NCBI GenBank assembly: GCA_900550615.1
Contig: URSX01000005.1
Coordinates: forward strand, 1 to 38,178
Direction of reading: 5' to 3'
Source of the DNA: an uncultured Eubacteriales bacterium
GTDB lineage: Bacteria; Bacillota; Clostridia; Oscillospirales; Oscillospiraceae
Length of the DNA stretch: 38,178 nucleotides
Shown here: positions 15,203-24,085 of the stretch, piece by piece
How positions within the stretch are numbered: position 1 is the stretch's first letter
Layout: each line of letters opens with the position of its first letter
Translations under genes and position numbers: made by a program
The notes under the pieces: model-generated
Seen by the model: the letters and a program-made list of their open reading frames with translations, nothing else
What the model was told of the DNA's origin: nothing
The model's database searches: none

Positions 15203-16531
15203 ATGAAATTCGACACCATTTACGACGGCCTGATCAAGGGCACGGAGAAGCTGGCCCTGGTGGGCCTGGGCTACGTGGGGATGCCCATTGCTGTGGAGTT
15301 TGCCAAGCATATCTCCGTCATCGGCTTTGACATCAATGAAAAACGTGTAAACGAATACGCCAGCGGCATCGACGCCACCAACGAGGTGGGTGAGGCCATC
15401 AAGAACACCACCGTGGAGTTCACTGCAGACCCCAAGCGGCTGAAGGAGGCCAAGTTCATCGTGGTGGCCGTGCCCACGCCGGTGAACCCCGACACTACCC
15501 CCGACCTGCGTCCGGTGGAGGGGGCCTCCCGCACCGTGGGCCAGAACTTGACCCCGGGCACCATCGTGGTCTTTGAGTCCACGGTGTATCCCGGTGTCAC
15601 CGAGGACATCTGCGTGCCCATCATTGAAAAGGAATCCGGCCTCAAGTGCGGCGTGGACTGGAAGATCGGCTACAGCCCCGAGCGCATCAATCCCGGTGAC
15701 CGGGTGCACACCCTCACCAACATCCGTAAGATCGTCTCCGGTATGGACGAGGAGTCCGCCCGGGAGATCAAGAAGGTGTACGACATCGTCATCAAGGCCG
15801 GCACCTTCCCTGTGTCCACCATCAAGACTGCCGAGGCGGTGAAGGTGGTGGAGAACAGCCAGCGGGATATCAATATCGCCTTTATGAACGAGGTGGCCAT
15901 GATCTGCGACCGCATGGGCATCGATACCGACGAGGTGCTGGCGGGCATGAACACCAAGTGGAACGCCCTGGGCTTCAAGCCGGGCCTGGTGGGCGGCCAC
16001 TGCATCGGCGTGGATCCCTACTATCTGACCAATGCCGCCGAGGCCTTGGGCTACCACAGCCAGATCATCCTCAACGGCCGCAAGGTCAACGACAGCATGG
16101 GCGGCTTCGTGGCCGATGCCGCCATCAAGCAGATGATCGAGGCAGGTATGGCCCCCAAGAAGGCCACAGTGGTCATTCTGGGCATCACTTTCAAGGAGAA
16201 CTGCCCCGATACCCGCAACAGTAAGGTGGTGGATATCATCAGCCGCCTGAAGGAGTATGACATTCACCCTGTGGTCACCGACCCTTGGGCGGATGCCGCC
16301 GTGGCCGAGCATGAGTACGGCGTTACCCTGACGGACTTTGACAAGATCCCCAAGGCCGACTGCGTTATCGTGGCCGTGGGCCATAACGAGTTCCGCTCCC
16401 TGTCCATGATGCAGCTGAAGGGGCTGTTTAAGAGTGATATCCCCGACAATGAAAAGGTGCTCATTGATGTGAAGAGCCTCTACCGCATGGACGAGCTGAA
16501 GGCCTCCGGCCTGCGGTTCTGGCGGCTGTAA
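15203..16531 (+). CDS. UDP-N-acetylhexosamine 6-dehydrogenase (WbpA/WbpO/TviB family)
   Basis: The 442-residue nucleotide-sugar dehydrogenase has the NAD site LVGLGYVGMP (Gly21/23/26), IGFDINEKRV, the central motif TAEAVKVVENSQRDINIAFM, and catalytic Cys267 in GGHCIGVDPYY. The C-terminal UDP-binding domain has TFKENCPDTRNSKV. It oxidises C6 of a UDP-N-acetylhexosamine to the uronic acid with two NAD+. From the neighbouring genes the substrate should be UDP-GlcNAc, first step of the WbpABED route. The WbpO/TviB (GalNAc) relatives are similar, so I withhold a symbol. It starts one base after the previous gene's stop, with GGAGG about 11 bases upstream. Confidence 0.92.
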   Translation: MKFDTIYDGLIKGTEKLALVGLGYVGMPIAVEFAKHISVIGFDINEKRVNEYASGIDATNEVGEAIKNTTVEFTADPKRLKEAKFIVVAVPTPVNPDTTPDLRPVEGASRTVGQNLTPGTIVVFESTVYPGVTEDICVPIIEKESGLKCGVDWKIGYSPERINPGDRVHTLTNIRKIVSGMDEESAREIKKVYDIVIKAGTFPVSTIKTAEAVKVVENSQRDINIAFMNEVAMICDRMGIDTDEVLAGMNTKWNALGFKPGLVGGHCIGVDPYYLTNAAEALGYHSQIILNGRKVNDSMGGFVADAAIKQMIEAGMAPKKATVVILGITFKENCPDTRNSKVVDIISRLKEYDIHPVVTDPWADAAVAEHEYGVTLTDFDKIPKADCVIVAVGHNEFRSLSMMQLKGLFKSDIPDNEKVLIDVKSLYRMDELKASGLRFWRL

Positions 16532-16577
16532 GACAGGGCGGGAGAAAAACAGTTCAATACTGCAAGGAGCGTATCGC

Positions 16578-17693
16578 ATGATTCGAGTGTGTCACATGAC
16601 CAGCGCCCACGACGAGGAGGACATCCGTATTTTCCACAAGGAGTGCGTCTCTCTGGCCAGGGCCGGGTACGAGGTGTACCTGGTGGAGCGGGGAGAGAGT
16701 CGGGAGAAAAACGGTGTGCACATCGTGGGCGTGGGGGACCTGCCCCGCAGCCGCCGCAAGCGGATGACAGAGGGCGTCCGGAGGGTTTACGAGGCGGCCA
16801 GAGCGCTGGACGCGGATATATACCACTTCCATGACCCGGAGCTGATCTCCTGCGGGCTGAAGCTGAAAAAGGCCGGCAAGAAGGTCATCTTTGACAGCCA
16901 TGAGAAGTATACGGACCAGATCGCCGTGAAGGAGTACCTGCCCGGCTGGGTGGCCCGGGCCGTTTCCGCCGCCTATGGCAGCTATGAACGGCGGGCGCTG
17001 CGCAAGCTGGACGCGGTGATCTTTCCCTGCACGCTGGAGGGGAAGAATCCCTTTGCCGGTCAGTGCCGGCGGGCCGTTCTCATCAGCAACGCCGCCATTC
17101 TGGGGGAATTTTCCGAAAAATATGACCCCGACAGCCCCCGGCAGAAGGATCTGGTGTGCTATGTGGGCGGGCTGACGGAGCCGAGAGGCATCACCAACTG
17201 CATGCGGGCGGCATACCGGGCCGGGGCCACGCTGGCCCTGGGCGGGGCCTTCTCGCCCCCGGAATACGGGGAGCAGCTGCGCAGCGACCCGGCCTATGCC
17301 TGCGTGGACTACCGGGGCATGCTGGACCGGGACGGTGTGCGGGCGCTGCTCAGCCAGAGCAGTGTGGGCCTGTGTGTGCTGCGGGACGTGGGGCAGTACC
17401 TGAAGATCGAAACCTTCGGCATCAAGGTCTATGAGTACATGTCCATGGGCCTGCCGGTGATCCTGTCCCACAGCGCCTATAACGACCGGATGATGGAGAA
17501 ATACCGCTTCGGCGTGTGCGTGGATCCGGATGACGTGGACGGCATTGCCTCGGCCATCCGGGATCTGCTGGAGCATCCTGATCGGGCCCGGCAGATGGGC
17601 GAAAACGGCCGCCGCGCCGTGCAGGAGGAATTCAACTGGGGCGTGGAGGAAAAGAAGCTTCTGGCCCTGTATGAGGATATCCTGAAAGAGTAG
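16578..17693 (+). CDS. Family 4 glycosyltransferase
   Basis: The 371-residue GT-B enzyme has an N-terminal part with MIRVCHMTSAHDEEDIRIFH, DIYHFHDPELISCGLKLKKA and KVIFDSHEKY. The donor domain has LVCYVGGLTEPRGITNCMRA, ETFGIKVYEYMSMGLPVI and GVCVDPDDVDGIASAIRDLL. The HDPEL and E-x7-E patterns place it in retaining family GT4. Donor and linkage are unknown. AAGGAG lies about 10 bases before the ATG. It is the last high-G+C gene before the A+T-richer amidotransferase. Confidence 0.9.
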   Translation: MIRVCHMTSAHDEEDIRIFHKECVSLARAGYEVYLVERGESREKNGVHIVGVGDLPRSRRKRMTEGVRRVYEAARALDADIYHFHDPELISCGLKLKKAGKKVIFDSHEKYTDQIAVKEYLPGWVARAVSAAYGSYERRALRKLDAVIFPCTLEGKNPFAGQCRRAVLISNAAILGEFSEKYDPDSPRQKDLVCYVGGLTEPRGITNCMRAAYRAGATLALGGAFSPPEYGEQLRSDPAYACVDYRGMLDRDGVRALLSQSSVGLCVLRDVGQYLKIETFGIKVYEYMSMGLPVILSHSAYNDRMMEKYRFGVCVDPDDVDGIASAIRDLLEHPDRARQMGENGRRAVQEEFNWGVEEKKLLALYEDILKE

Positions 17694-17757
17694 AAAATTT
17701 TAAAAAATGAGAAAATCATGAAAGGTGGGTTCTAATAATAGAAAGGATTTTTTTATT

Positions 17758-18858
17758 ATGGAATACCGCAGATGTAACCGCTGTTTGATGGACACCGATG
17801 CCGATGCCAATATCATTTTCGATAAGGACGGCAACTGCAAGTATTGCACCGAGGCTTTGGCGCAGATTCATACCACAACCTATTTCCCGGATGGAGAGGG
17901 ACAACGCCGTTTGCAAGCGGCCCTGAGACAAATTAAGGCTGATGGAGAGGGAAAGCCTTATGATTGTGTTATGGGGATTTCCGGCGGGTTGGATTCATCT
18001 TATCTTACTTATCTGGGATACAAGTGGGGGTTGAGAATTTTAGCATTCCACGTGGATGACGGATATGATACCGCGATATCAAAGAATAATATTCATAAGC
18101 TCTGCACCGCTGCCAATATTGACTTGCGGGTCATCAAGCCTGATGCGGAGCAGTATAATGCCCTGATATTGGCTTATCTGGAGGCTGGCGTGCCCGGCGT
18201 GGCACTGCCTCAGGACAACACCCTGTTTGCATACCTGTATGATGAAATTTTAAGTTCCGGAGTCAAATACTTCCTCGGCGGAGGCAATTTTGCCCTGGAA
18301 TGTATTCTGCAGCAGGGGCACACGCACAGTGCACTGGATTTAACCAATTTGAAGGATATTCACAAAAAGTTCGGCACAAGGCCGATCAATAAGCTGAAGT
18401 TCGTCAGTTCTTACCGCAAATACTGGCTCCTGAAGACAAAGCGGATGGTTGACATGAGGCTGCTGAATTACGTTGACTATAACCGTAACCGAGCCTTTGC
18501 CGAATTAAAGGAATTTTGCGGGTTTGAATACTATGGGCGAAAGCATTTGGAAAATATCCTGACAGCGTTTGTCCAGCTCTACTGGCTGCCTAAAAAATTC
18601 GGCGCGGACAAACGGGTGTCCCATCTATCCAGCATGATCGTTTCGGGGCAGATGACCAGAGAAGAGGCTTTGGCGGAGCTTGAAGAGCCTCTGTATGACG
18701 AGACGATGATGGCAGAATATATTGATTTTATAAAACAACGGCTGGGGATGTCGGATGCCGACTTTGGACGCATTATGGCATCGCCTGCACACGAACATAC
18801 CGACTACAAGATAGATAAATTGGATCCGTTTATTCGAAAGTTTTTGACACATAGATGA
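17758..18858 (+). CDS. wbpG: N-acetyl sugar amidotransferase, WbpG/PseA-like
   Basis: The 366-residue protein has an N-terminal zinc-finger-like pair CNRC (6-9) and CKYC (27-30), as in WbpG. A PP-loop ATP-pyrophosphatase site GISGGLDSSY follows at 73-82, then an adenylation domain (AFHVDDGYDTAISKNNIHKL). WbpG-type enzymes use ammonia to turn an acetamido group of a sugar into acetamidino. Known partners HisH2 and HisF2 (glutaminase and ammonia tunnel) are not in the window. Base composition is visibly lower in G+C than all neighbours, with A+T-rich flanks (17694-17757), suggesting separate acquisition. The start at 17758 is preceded by AAAGGA about 10 bases upstream. A GTG at 17725 in frame is unlikely. 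Confidence 0.88.
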   Translation: MEYRRCNRCLMDTDADANIIFDKDGNCKYCTEALAQIHTTTYFPDGEGQRRLQAALRQIKADGEGKPYDCVMGISGGLDSSYLTYLGYKWGLRILAFHVDDGYDTAISKNNIHKLCTAANIDLRVIKPDAEQYNALILAYLEAGVPGVALPQDNTLFAYLYDEILSSGVKYFLGGGNFALECILQQGHTHSALDLTNLKDIHKKFGTRPINKLKFVSSYRKYWLLKTKRMVDMRLLNYVDYNRNRAFAELKEFCGFEYYGRKHLENILTAFVQLYWLPKKFGADKRVSHLSSMIVSGQMTREEALAELEEPLYDETMMAEYIDFIKQRLGMSDADFGRIMASPAHEHTDYKIDKLDPFIRKFLTHR

Positions 18859-18885
18859 CTATTTTACATTGCAGGAGGAGTTTCT

Positions 18886-19965
18886 ATGAAATACGCACTC
18901 ATCGGCTGTGGCCGCATCGCTGTGAACCACATGAAGGCCGCCATCAACAACAAGCTGGAGATCGTCGCCGTGTGCGATGTTCTGCCGGAAAAGATGGAGG
19001 CGCTGCTGGCAAAGTATGATCTGCAGAACGACGCATCCATCAAGCGCTACACCGACTATAAGCAGATGCTGGCGGAAAACGATGTTACCCTGGCCTCCAT
19101 CGCCACTGAGAGCGGTATCCACGCGGAGATTGCCCTCTACTGCATCGACCACGGCGTGAACGTCATCATCGAAAAGCCCATGGCCATGAGCATGGACGAT
19201 GCCGAGGAGATCGTCCGCCGGAGCGAGGAAAAGGGTGTGAAGGTCTCCGCCTGCCACCAGAACCGGTTCAATGTGGCCATCCAGCAGATGCGCAAAGCTC
19301 TGGAGGCCGGACGCTTCGGCAAAATCTCCCACGGCTCCATCCATGTGCGCTGGAACCGGGATCACAGCTACTATGACCAGGCCTCCTGGCGGGGCACCTG
19401 GGCCCAGGACGGTGGCTGCCTCATGAACCAGTGCATCCACGGCATCGACCTGCTGCGCTGGATGATGGGCGACGAGGAGGAGGAGGTCTACGGCGTCACC
19501 AAGCAGCAGTTTCACGACTATCTGGAGTGCGAGGACATCGGCATGGCTGTGGTGAAGTTCAAAAACGGCGCTGTGGGCACCATTGAGGGCACTACCAATG
19601 TCTACCCCAAGAACCTGGAGGAGACGCTGTACCTCTTCGGCGAGACGGGTACCGTGAAGATCGGTGGTACCTCCACTAATAATATCGATGTGTGGAACTT
19701 CTCAGACGAGAGCGCAGAGGACGAGAAGAACAAGGGCCTTCAGGAGGCTACGTCCAATGTCTACGGCAACGGCCACACCAGCCTCTTTGCCGATATGATG
19801 GACGCCATCGAGCACGACCGCAAGCCCTATGTGGACGCCGTGGCCGGCCGCAACGCTCTGGAGATGATCCTGGCCATCTATCAGTCTGCCGCCACCGGCA
19901 AGTCTGTGAGGCTGCCCCTTACCCATGTGGCCAGCACGGATTTTACCGGGAGGTTTGACAGGTGA
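18886..19965 (+). CDS. wbpB: UDP-GlcNAcA 3-dehydrogenase, WbpB/WlbA-type Gfo/Idh/MocA oxidoreductase
   Basis: The 359-residue protein has an N-terminal Rossmann site ALIGCGRIAVNH, the EKP motif (Glu96-Lys97-Pro98) and a catalytic-region His185 in NQCIHGIDLLRWMMG. These features are typical of WlbA/WbpB. It oxidises C3 of UDP-2-acetamido-2-deoxy-glucuronate, handing a 3-keto sugar to the WbpE aminotransferase. In some species the cofactor is recycled with 2-oxoglutarate (family knowledge). Codon use returns to high G+C right here after the amidotransferase. AGGAGG lies 8 bases upstream. The stop overlaps the GTG start of the next gene. Confidence 0.9.
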   Translation: MKYALIGCGRIAVNHMKAAINNKLEIVAVCDVLPEKMEALLAKYDLQNDASIKRYTDYKQMLAENDVTLASIATESGIHAEIALYCIDHGVNVIIEKPMAMSMDDAEEIVRRSEEKGVKVSACHQNRFNVAIQQMRKALEAGRFGKISHGSIHVRWNRDHSYYDQASWRGTWAQDGGCLMNQCIHGIDLLRWMMGDEEEEVYGVTKQQFHDYLECEDIGMAVVKFKNGAVGTIEGTTNVYPKNLEETLYLFGETGTVKIGGTSTNNIDVWNFSDESAEDEKNKGLQEATSNVYGNGHTSLFADMMDAIEHDRKPYVDAVAGRNALEMILAIYQSAATGKSVRLPLTHVASTDFTGRFDR

Positions 19966-21119
19966 ACATCCTGCTTGTGTCTCACTATGGAGAGTACAGT
20001 GGCGACCTGTCGTCCTCCTTTGTCCACGCCCAGGCAAGGGCACTGGCGGCCCGGGGGCACCGGGTCCGGGCCCTGATCCTGACGCCCCTGGGAAAGCGGC
20101 GGGCGGGGCACCGCTGGGGGCCCTTCTATGGGGAGGGACAGGCGGACGGGGTGGAGCTGCGCTATGTGCGCTACCTCTCCCTGTCCAACCGTGGGGAGCG
20201 GGGCTTTAACGCCGCCGCCGCGAGACGTGCGGCGGACAAATGCCTGCTGCAACTGGTGAGAGACTTTACCCCGGATATTATCCACGCTCACACGCTGGGA
20301 ACGGACAGCGCCGCTGCCTTACAGCTCAAAAGCAGGCTCGGCTGTCCGCTGGTGATTACCACCCACGGCAGCGATACGTCCATCCCTGTGCAGCAGGGGC
20401 GGACCGCCGACTTGAAGATCCAGTGCGATGGGGCGGACCATGTGGTGGCCGTCAGTTCCACCCTGCGGCAGAAGCTGCGCACCTGCGGGACCAAGACGCC
20501 TGTTTCCGTGATTTTAAACGGCTTTCATGTGCAGGCCGTGCCCCGTACAGGGGCAGAAAAGATACCCTGCTCCCTGCTGCAGGTGAGCAACCTCATCCGG
20601 CAGAAGCATGTGGACACAACGCTGACCGCCTTTGCGCAGGTCAAAAAGGCTCATCCGGAGGCACGCCTGACGGTCATAGGCCGCGGCCCGGAGCGGGAGA
20701 ACCTGGAGAACCTTGCCCGGGAGCTGGGCGTTGCCAGGGATGTTCGGTTTACCGGCCAGCTGCCCAATGAGGACGTACTGGCGGAGATGGCCCGGACGCA
20801 GTTTTTCTGCATGCCCAGCGTGCGGGAGGGCTTTGGTATTGTGTATCTGGAGGCCATGGCCTCCGGCTGCCTCACCATGGGCACTCGGGGGGAGGGTGTT
20901 GCCGACCTCATTGAAAACGGCAAAAACGGATTCCTGGTCCCGCCGGAGGAGCCTGCGGCCATTGCAGAGCTGATAGAGTGGGGCCTGGCGCATCCGGAGG
21001 AGGCTGCGGCCATTGCCGCCCGGGGCAGACAGGACGCCCTGTCCCTGACCTGGGAGACAAACGCGGCGGCCTACGAGAAACTATACCTGACACTGAGTGA
21101 AAGCGAGAAAAACGCATAA
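19962..21119 (+). CDS. Family 4 glycosyltransferase
   Basis: The 385-residue GT-B enzyme starts with GTG overlapping the previous stop (GTGA). Features in order are MNILLVSHYGEYSGDLSSSF, IIHAHTLGTDSAAALQLKSR, LVITTHGSDTS, the donor domain SLLQVSNLIRQKHVDTTLTA, LTVIGRGPERENLENLAREL, and the family 4 E-x7-E region VREGFGIVYLEAMASG. It is close to general GT4 proteins of capsule and teuronic-acid loci. Sugar and linkage are unknown. It is translationally coupled on both sides (its TAA overlaps the ATG of the polymerase gene by one base). Confidence 0.9.
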   Translation: MNILLVSHYGEYSGDLSSSFVHAQARALAARGHRVRALILTPLGKRRAGHRWGPFYGEGQADGVELRYVRYLSLSNRGERGFNAAAARRAADKCLLQLVRDFTPDIIHAHTLGTDSAAALQLKSRLGCPLVITTHGSDTSIPVQQGRTADLKIQCDGADHVVAVSSTLRQKLRTCGTKTPVSVILNGFHVQAVPRTGAEKIPCSLLQVSNLIRQKHVDTTLTAFAQVKKAHPEARLTVIGRGPERENLENLARELGVARDVRFTGQLPNEDVLAEMARTQFFCMPSVREGFGIVYLEAMASGCLTMGTRGEGVADLIENGKNGFLVPPEEPAAIAELIEWGLAHPEEAAAIAARGRQDALSLTWETNAAAYEKLYLTLSESEKNA

Positions 21120-22576
21120 TGAAGTACCTCAGAGAGCAATGGAGGGAGGATAAGCTGCGCTGGGCGCTGGTCGTCTGCTGGCTGCTTACCGTGATCTCTT
21201 CCTTTTTTGGCTCTTATTTATTACCGATAGAATTGCCGGGCATCGGCACCTGGTATGCCTTCCGTACTCTGCTGCCGGTGACGGCTGTGCTATATGCAGT
21301 CTGCGCGATCCGGACAAAGACCTTTTTCTGGCGGGACAGCTCGACGCTGGAAAAGTGGTGCTATGTGTTCATCGCCTCTGTGGGCGTGTACGCGGTGCTG
21401 TCCGTGTTCCGGGCCATAGACTTGTCCTTTTCCATCGGCAGAATTCTGAATCTGCTGTTCATGCTGCTGCTGTTATTCCTGGCGCTGCGGCTGTGCCGCA
21501 GCAGGGACGTGCGGCGGCTGACCCTCTGGGCCTGCGGGGCCATGCTGGTGGTCATCATGCTGCTGGGCGTGTACGAGGTGTTCTGCGGCGGACTGGTCAA
21601 TACCAAATATGACAATCTCCAGCAGTTCAACATCTTCTTCCGCAAGGGACAGCTGCCGGTGGTGTTCAGTGGCAACACCAATGACTATAACGCCGCCATC
21701 CTGCTGCTGATCGCCGCGGCCGTGGTGTCGGTCTTCTCCGTGAAAAAGGAGGAGCGCAGCAGAGGAATGCTGTGGTATCTGGTGTTTTTATTTGCCGGGG
21801 GCTACTTTCTGGCCATGGCCGGCGGCGCACGGCTGTGCGAGATCGGATATTTCATCCTGCTGGCAGCGGTGCTGCTGTATGCCTTTTTCAGCCGGGAAAA
21901 GTGCCGCTGGGTGCCCATTGTGATCCTGTGCTGCTTTATGGGCGTGCAGTTCATCAGCCACAGCCACTATATCATCCCCCAGACCCAGGCATATGTGCAG
22001 AGTCTGGCGGACCCGGACAAGCCGAACATGAGCTTTTTTGACATTTTCCGGAACCCCGATGCCGGGAATTTGTCGGATGAATTCGTGACGGTGGACGATA
22101 AGACCGGGGATAAGACCCTCAATGACAACGGCAGCGCCGGTGTGCGGGTGAAGCTGCTGTTCCACGCGGGCAAATGCTTTCTGGATTCCAAGGGCCTGGG
22201 CGTGGGCGTGGGCAACACGGAGATCCTGGCCCGGGACGGCGCGGTGATCGAAAACTCGCGGATCTGGAGCATCCACTGCTTCCTGGCCCGCATTGTGGCG
22301 GACTGCGGCATTTTTGCCCTGATCCCGCTGTGCGCCATCGCCTACCTGCTGCTGAAAAATATGCTGCGGAGCATGGTGGGGGCCATCCGGCGGAAGGAGG
22401 GGGCGCTTGTGGGGCGCTGCCTGCTGCTGCTGGCGGCACTGGTGAACTATCCCATTGTTTCCACCGCCCCCTCGGACGCACAGGATATCGTGGCCATGTG
22501 GCTGTTTTTGGCGATATTGGTGCTGTATACCACGGAGCTTCCGGCAGACCCGGAGGCCAGGAAGAAAAAAGGATGA
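21119..22576 (+). CDS. Wzy-like O-antigen polymerase/ligase family protein
   Basis: This 485-residue membrane protein has about 11-12 spans and a large extracytoplasmic loop (about residues 290-380). The loop includes GVRVKLLFHAGKCFLDSKGL, GVGVGNTEIL and SIHCFLARIVADCGIFALIP, the pattern seen in the Wzy_C/O-antigen ligase superfamily (G-x-G-x-G-N and an exposed His). It would join repeat units on the outer face of the membrane. Sequence alone cannot separate polymerase from ligase, but next to a Wzx flippase polymerase is the natural reading. Confidence 0.82.
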   Translation: MKYLREQWREDKLRWALVVCWLLTVISSFFGSYLLPIELPGIGTWYAFRTLLPVTAVLYAVCAIRTKTFFWRDSSTLEKWCYVFIASVGVYAVLSVFRAIDLSFSIGRILNLLFMLLLLFLALRLCRSRDVRRLTLWACGAMLVVIMLLGVYEVFCGGLVNTKYDNLQQFNIFFRKGQLPVVFSGNTNDYNAAILLLIAAAVVSVFSVKKEERSRGMLWYLVFLFAGGYFLAMAGGARLCEIGYFILLAAVLLYAFFSREKCRWVPIVILCCFMGVQFISHSHYIIPQTQAYVQSLADPDKPNMSFFDIFRNPDAGNLSDEFVTVDDKTGDKTLNDNGSAGVRVKLLFHAGKCFLDSKGLGVGVGNTEILARDGAVIENSRIWSIHCFLARIVADCGIFALIPLCAIAYLLLKNMLRSMVGAIRRKEGALVGRCLLLLAALVNYPIVSTAPSDAQDIVAMWLFLAILVLYTTELPADPEARKKKG

Positions 22577-22641
22577 TACCGCGTCTTCTGCCGCTTCGGG
22601 AGAGGGCAGCGGGAACCGGCAGGACGGATTTTTAGAAGATC

Positions 22642-24045
22642 ATGATGTCATTTTTGAAAAAACTGGGTTCATTTTCCATGGGCCCCATCGTCAGCGCATT
22701 TCTGGGCTTTATCACCGTGCCGCTGGTGACCTACTTCATCTCCACGGATGAATATGGCCGATGCAGCATGTTCACCCTGGCCCAGAGCGCGGCGGCTATG
22801 CTGATCTATCTGGGACTGGATCAGGCATTCGTTCGGGAGTATCACTCCTTCACTGGCCGGGTGGATCGGCTGCTGGCCAATGTCATCCGGATTCCCCTGG
22901 GCGTGGTGCTGGTCATCGACGTGGTGCTGGTCTGCATACCCAGCCGCATCAGCCTGATCCTCTTTGACACGCCGGATGAGCACCTGGCGGTTTATCTGCT
23001 GGCGCTGATGCTGCCGTTCATGGTGCTTGAAAACTTCGGCCTGCTGAAGATCCGCATGGAGGAGCGGGGCTTGCAGTACTCCTGCTTTGTGATCCTGCTC
23101 AAGGCGCTGACCCTTGTGTTCACGGTGCTGCTGTTCCTGACCTATGAAAAGAGCTTCCGCAGCGCCATCTATGCCATCGCCGCCGCGGAGATCGCCACGG
23201 GGCTGGCACTGCTCCTGTTTTCCCTGCGGCATGTGCCGCTGCTGACGGAGCCGGTGGACCGCCAGCTTCTGGGACGGATGCTCCGGTTCGGCCTGCCGCT
23301 GCTGCCGGCCTCCATGCTGGGCTGGGCGCTGACGTCCATGGACAAGGTGATGCTGCGCACCATGTGCAGCTACTCGGAGCTGGGTCTGTATTCCGCCGCC
23401 TTCAAGATCGTCAACGTCCTGGGTGTTGTGCAGTCCTGCTTCACCCTGTACTGGGTGCCCCTGGCCTACCGGTGGTATGAGAGCAAACGGGAGCAGAGGT
23501 TCTTTTCGGAGGCCAACGACATCGTGGCCTGCGTGATGAGCGTCATGTGCTTCGGCGTGCTGCTGTGCAAGGATCTGGTGGCGCTGATCCTGGGGGCGAA
23601 TTTTGCCCAGGCGGTCTATATTTTCCCCTTTATCATGCTGCACCCCATCATGTACACCATGTCCGAGACTACGGCGGTGGGCATCAGCTTTGCCAGGAAG
23701 ACGGGGTATAATATCGTGGTTTCCGCCCTTTCCGGGGGCGTGAACATCCTGCTGAACTACCTGCTGATCCCGGCGTGGAACGGGACGGGCGCCGCTGTGG
23801 CCACGGGAATTTCCTATCTGGTCTTTTTCTGGGGCAGGACGCTGATCTCCCGGAAAATATGGTATCGCTTCCGCCTGGAGAAGTACCTGCTCTACACGGT
23901 GCTGATCCTGATCAACTGCGGGCTGCATACATTTGTCACCGGGTGGGCGCCCTACGCCGTGTCGGCGGTGAGCCTGGTTGTGACGGCGGCGGTCAACTGG
24001 CGGCCGCTCAGGAGTGCATACGAATTTTTCCGGGCCAATGCGTAA
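22642..24045 (+). CDS. Wzx-like polysaccharide flippase (MOP superfamily)
   Basis: The 467-residue protein has 12-14 predicted membrane spans. It starts FLKKLGSFSMGPIVSAFLGF, with ITVPLVTYFISTDEYGRCSM, the usual Wzx/RfbX entry, and LPLLPASMLGWALTSMDKVM near residue 215. It should turn the undecaprenyl-linked repeat unit across the membrane. Two adjacent ATGs (22642, 22645) are possible and the ribosome site is weak (AGAAG), unlike the strong sites of its neighbours. The 65 bases before it hold no gene. Confidence 0.88.
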   Translation: MMSFLKKLGSFSMGPIVSAFLGFITVPLVTYFISTDEYGRCSMFTLAQSAAAMLIYLGLDQAFVREYHSFTGRVDRLLANVIRIPLGVVLVIDVVLVCIPSRISLILFDTPDEHLAVYLLALMLPFMVLENFGLLKIRMEERGLQYSCFVILLKALTLVFTVLLFLTYEKSFRSAIYAIAAAEIATGLALLLFSLRHVPLLTEPVDRQLLGRMLRFGLPLLPASMLGWALTSMDKVMLRTMCSYSELGLYSAAFKIVNVLGVVQSCFTLYWVPLAYRWYESKREQRFFSEANDIVACVMSVMCFGVLLCKDLVALILGANFAQAVYIFPFIMLHPIMYTMSETTAVGISFARKTGYNIVVSALSGGVNILLNYLLIPAWNGTGAAVATGISYLVFFWGRTLISRKIWYRFRLEKYLLYTVLILINCGLHTFVTGWAPYAVSAVSLVVTAAVNWRPLRSAYEFFRANA

Positions 24046-24085
24046 AGAGAGTGCCTGAGACAATATATGGGAGGATTTAGGACCA

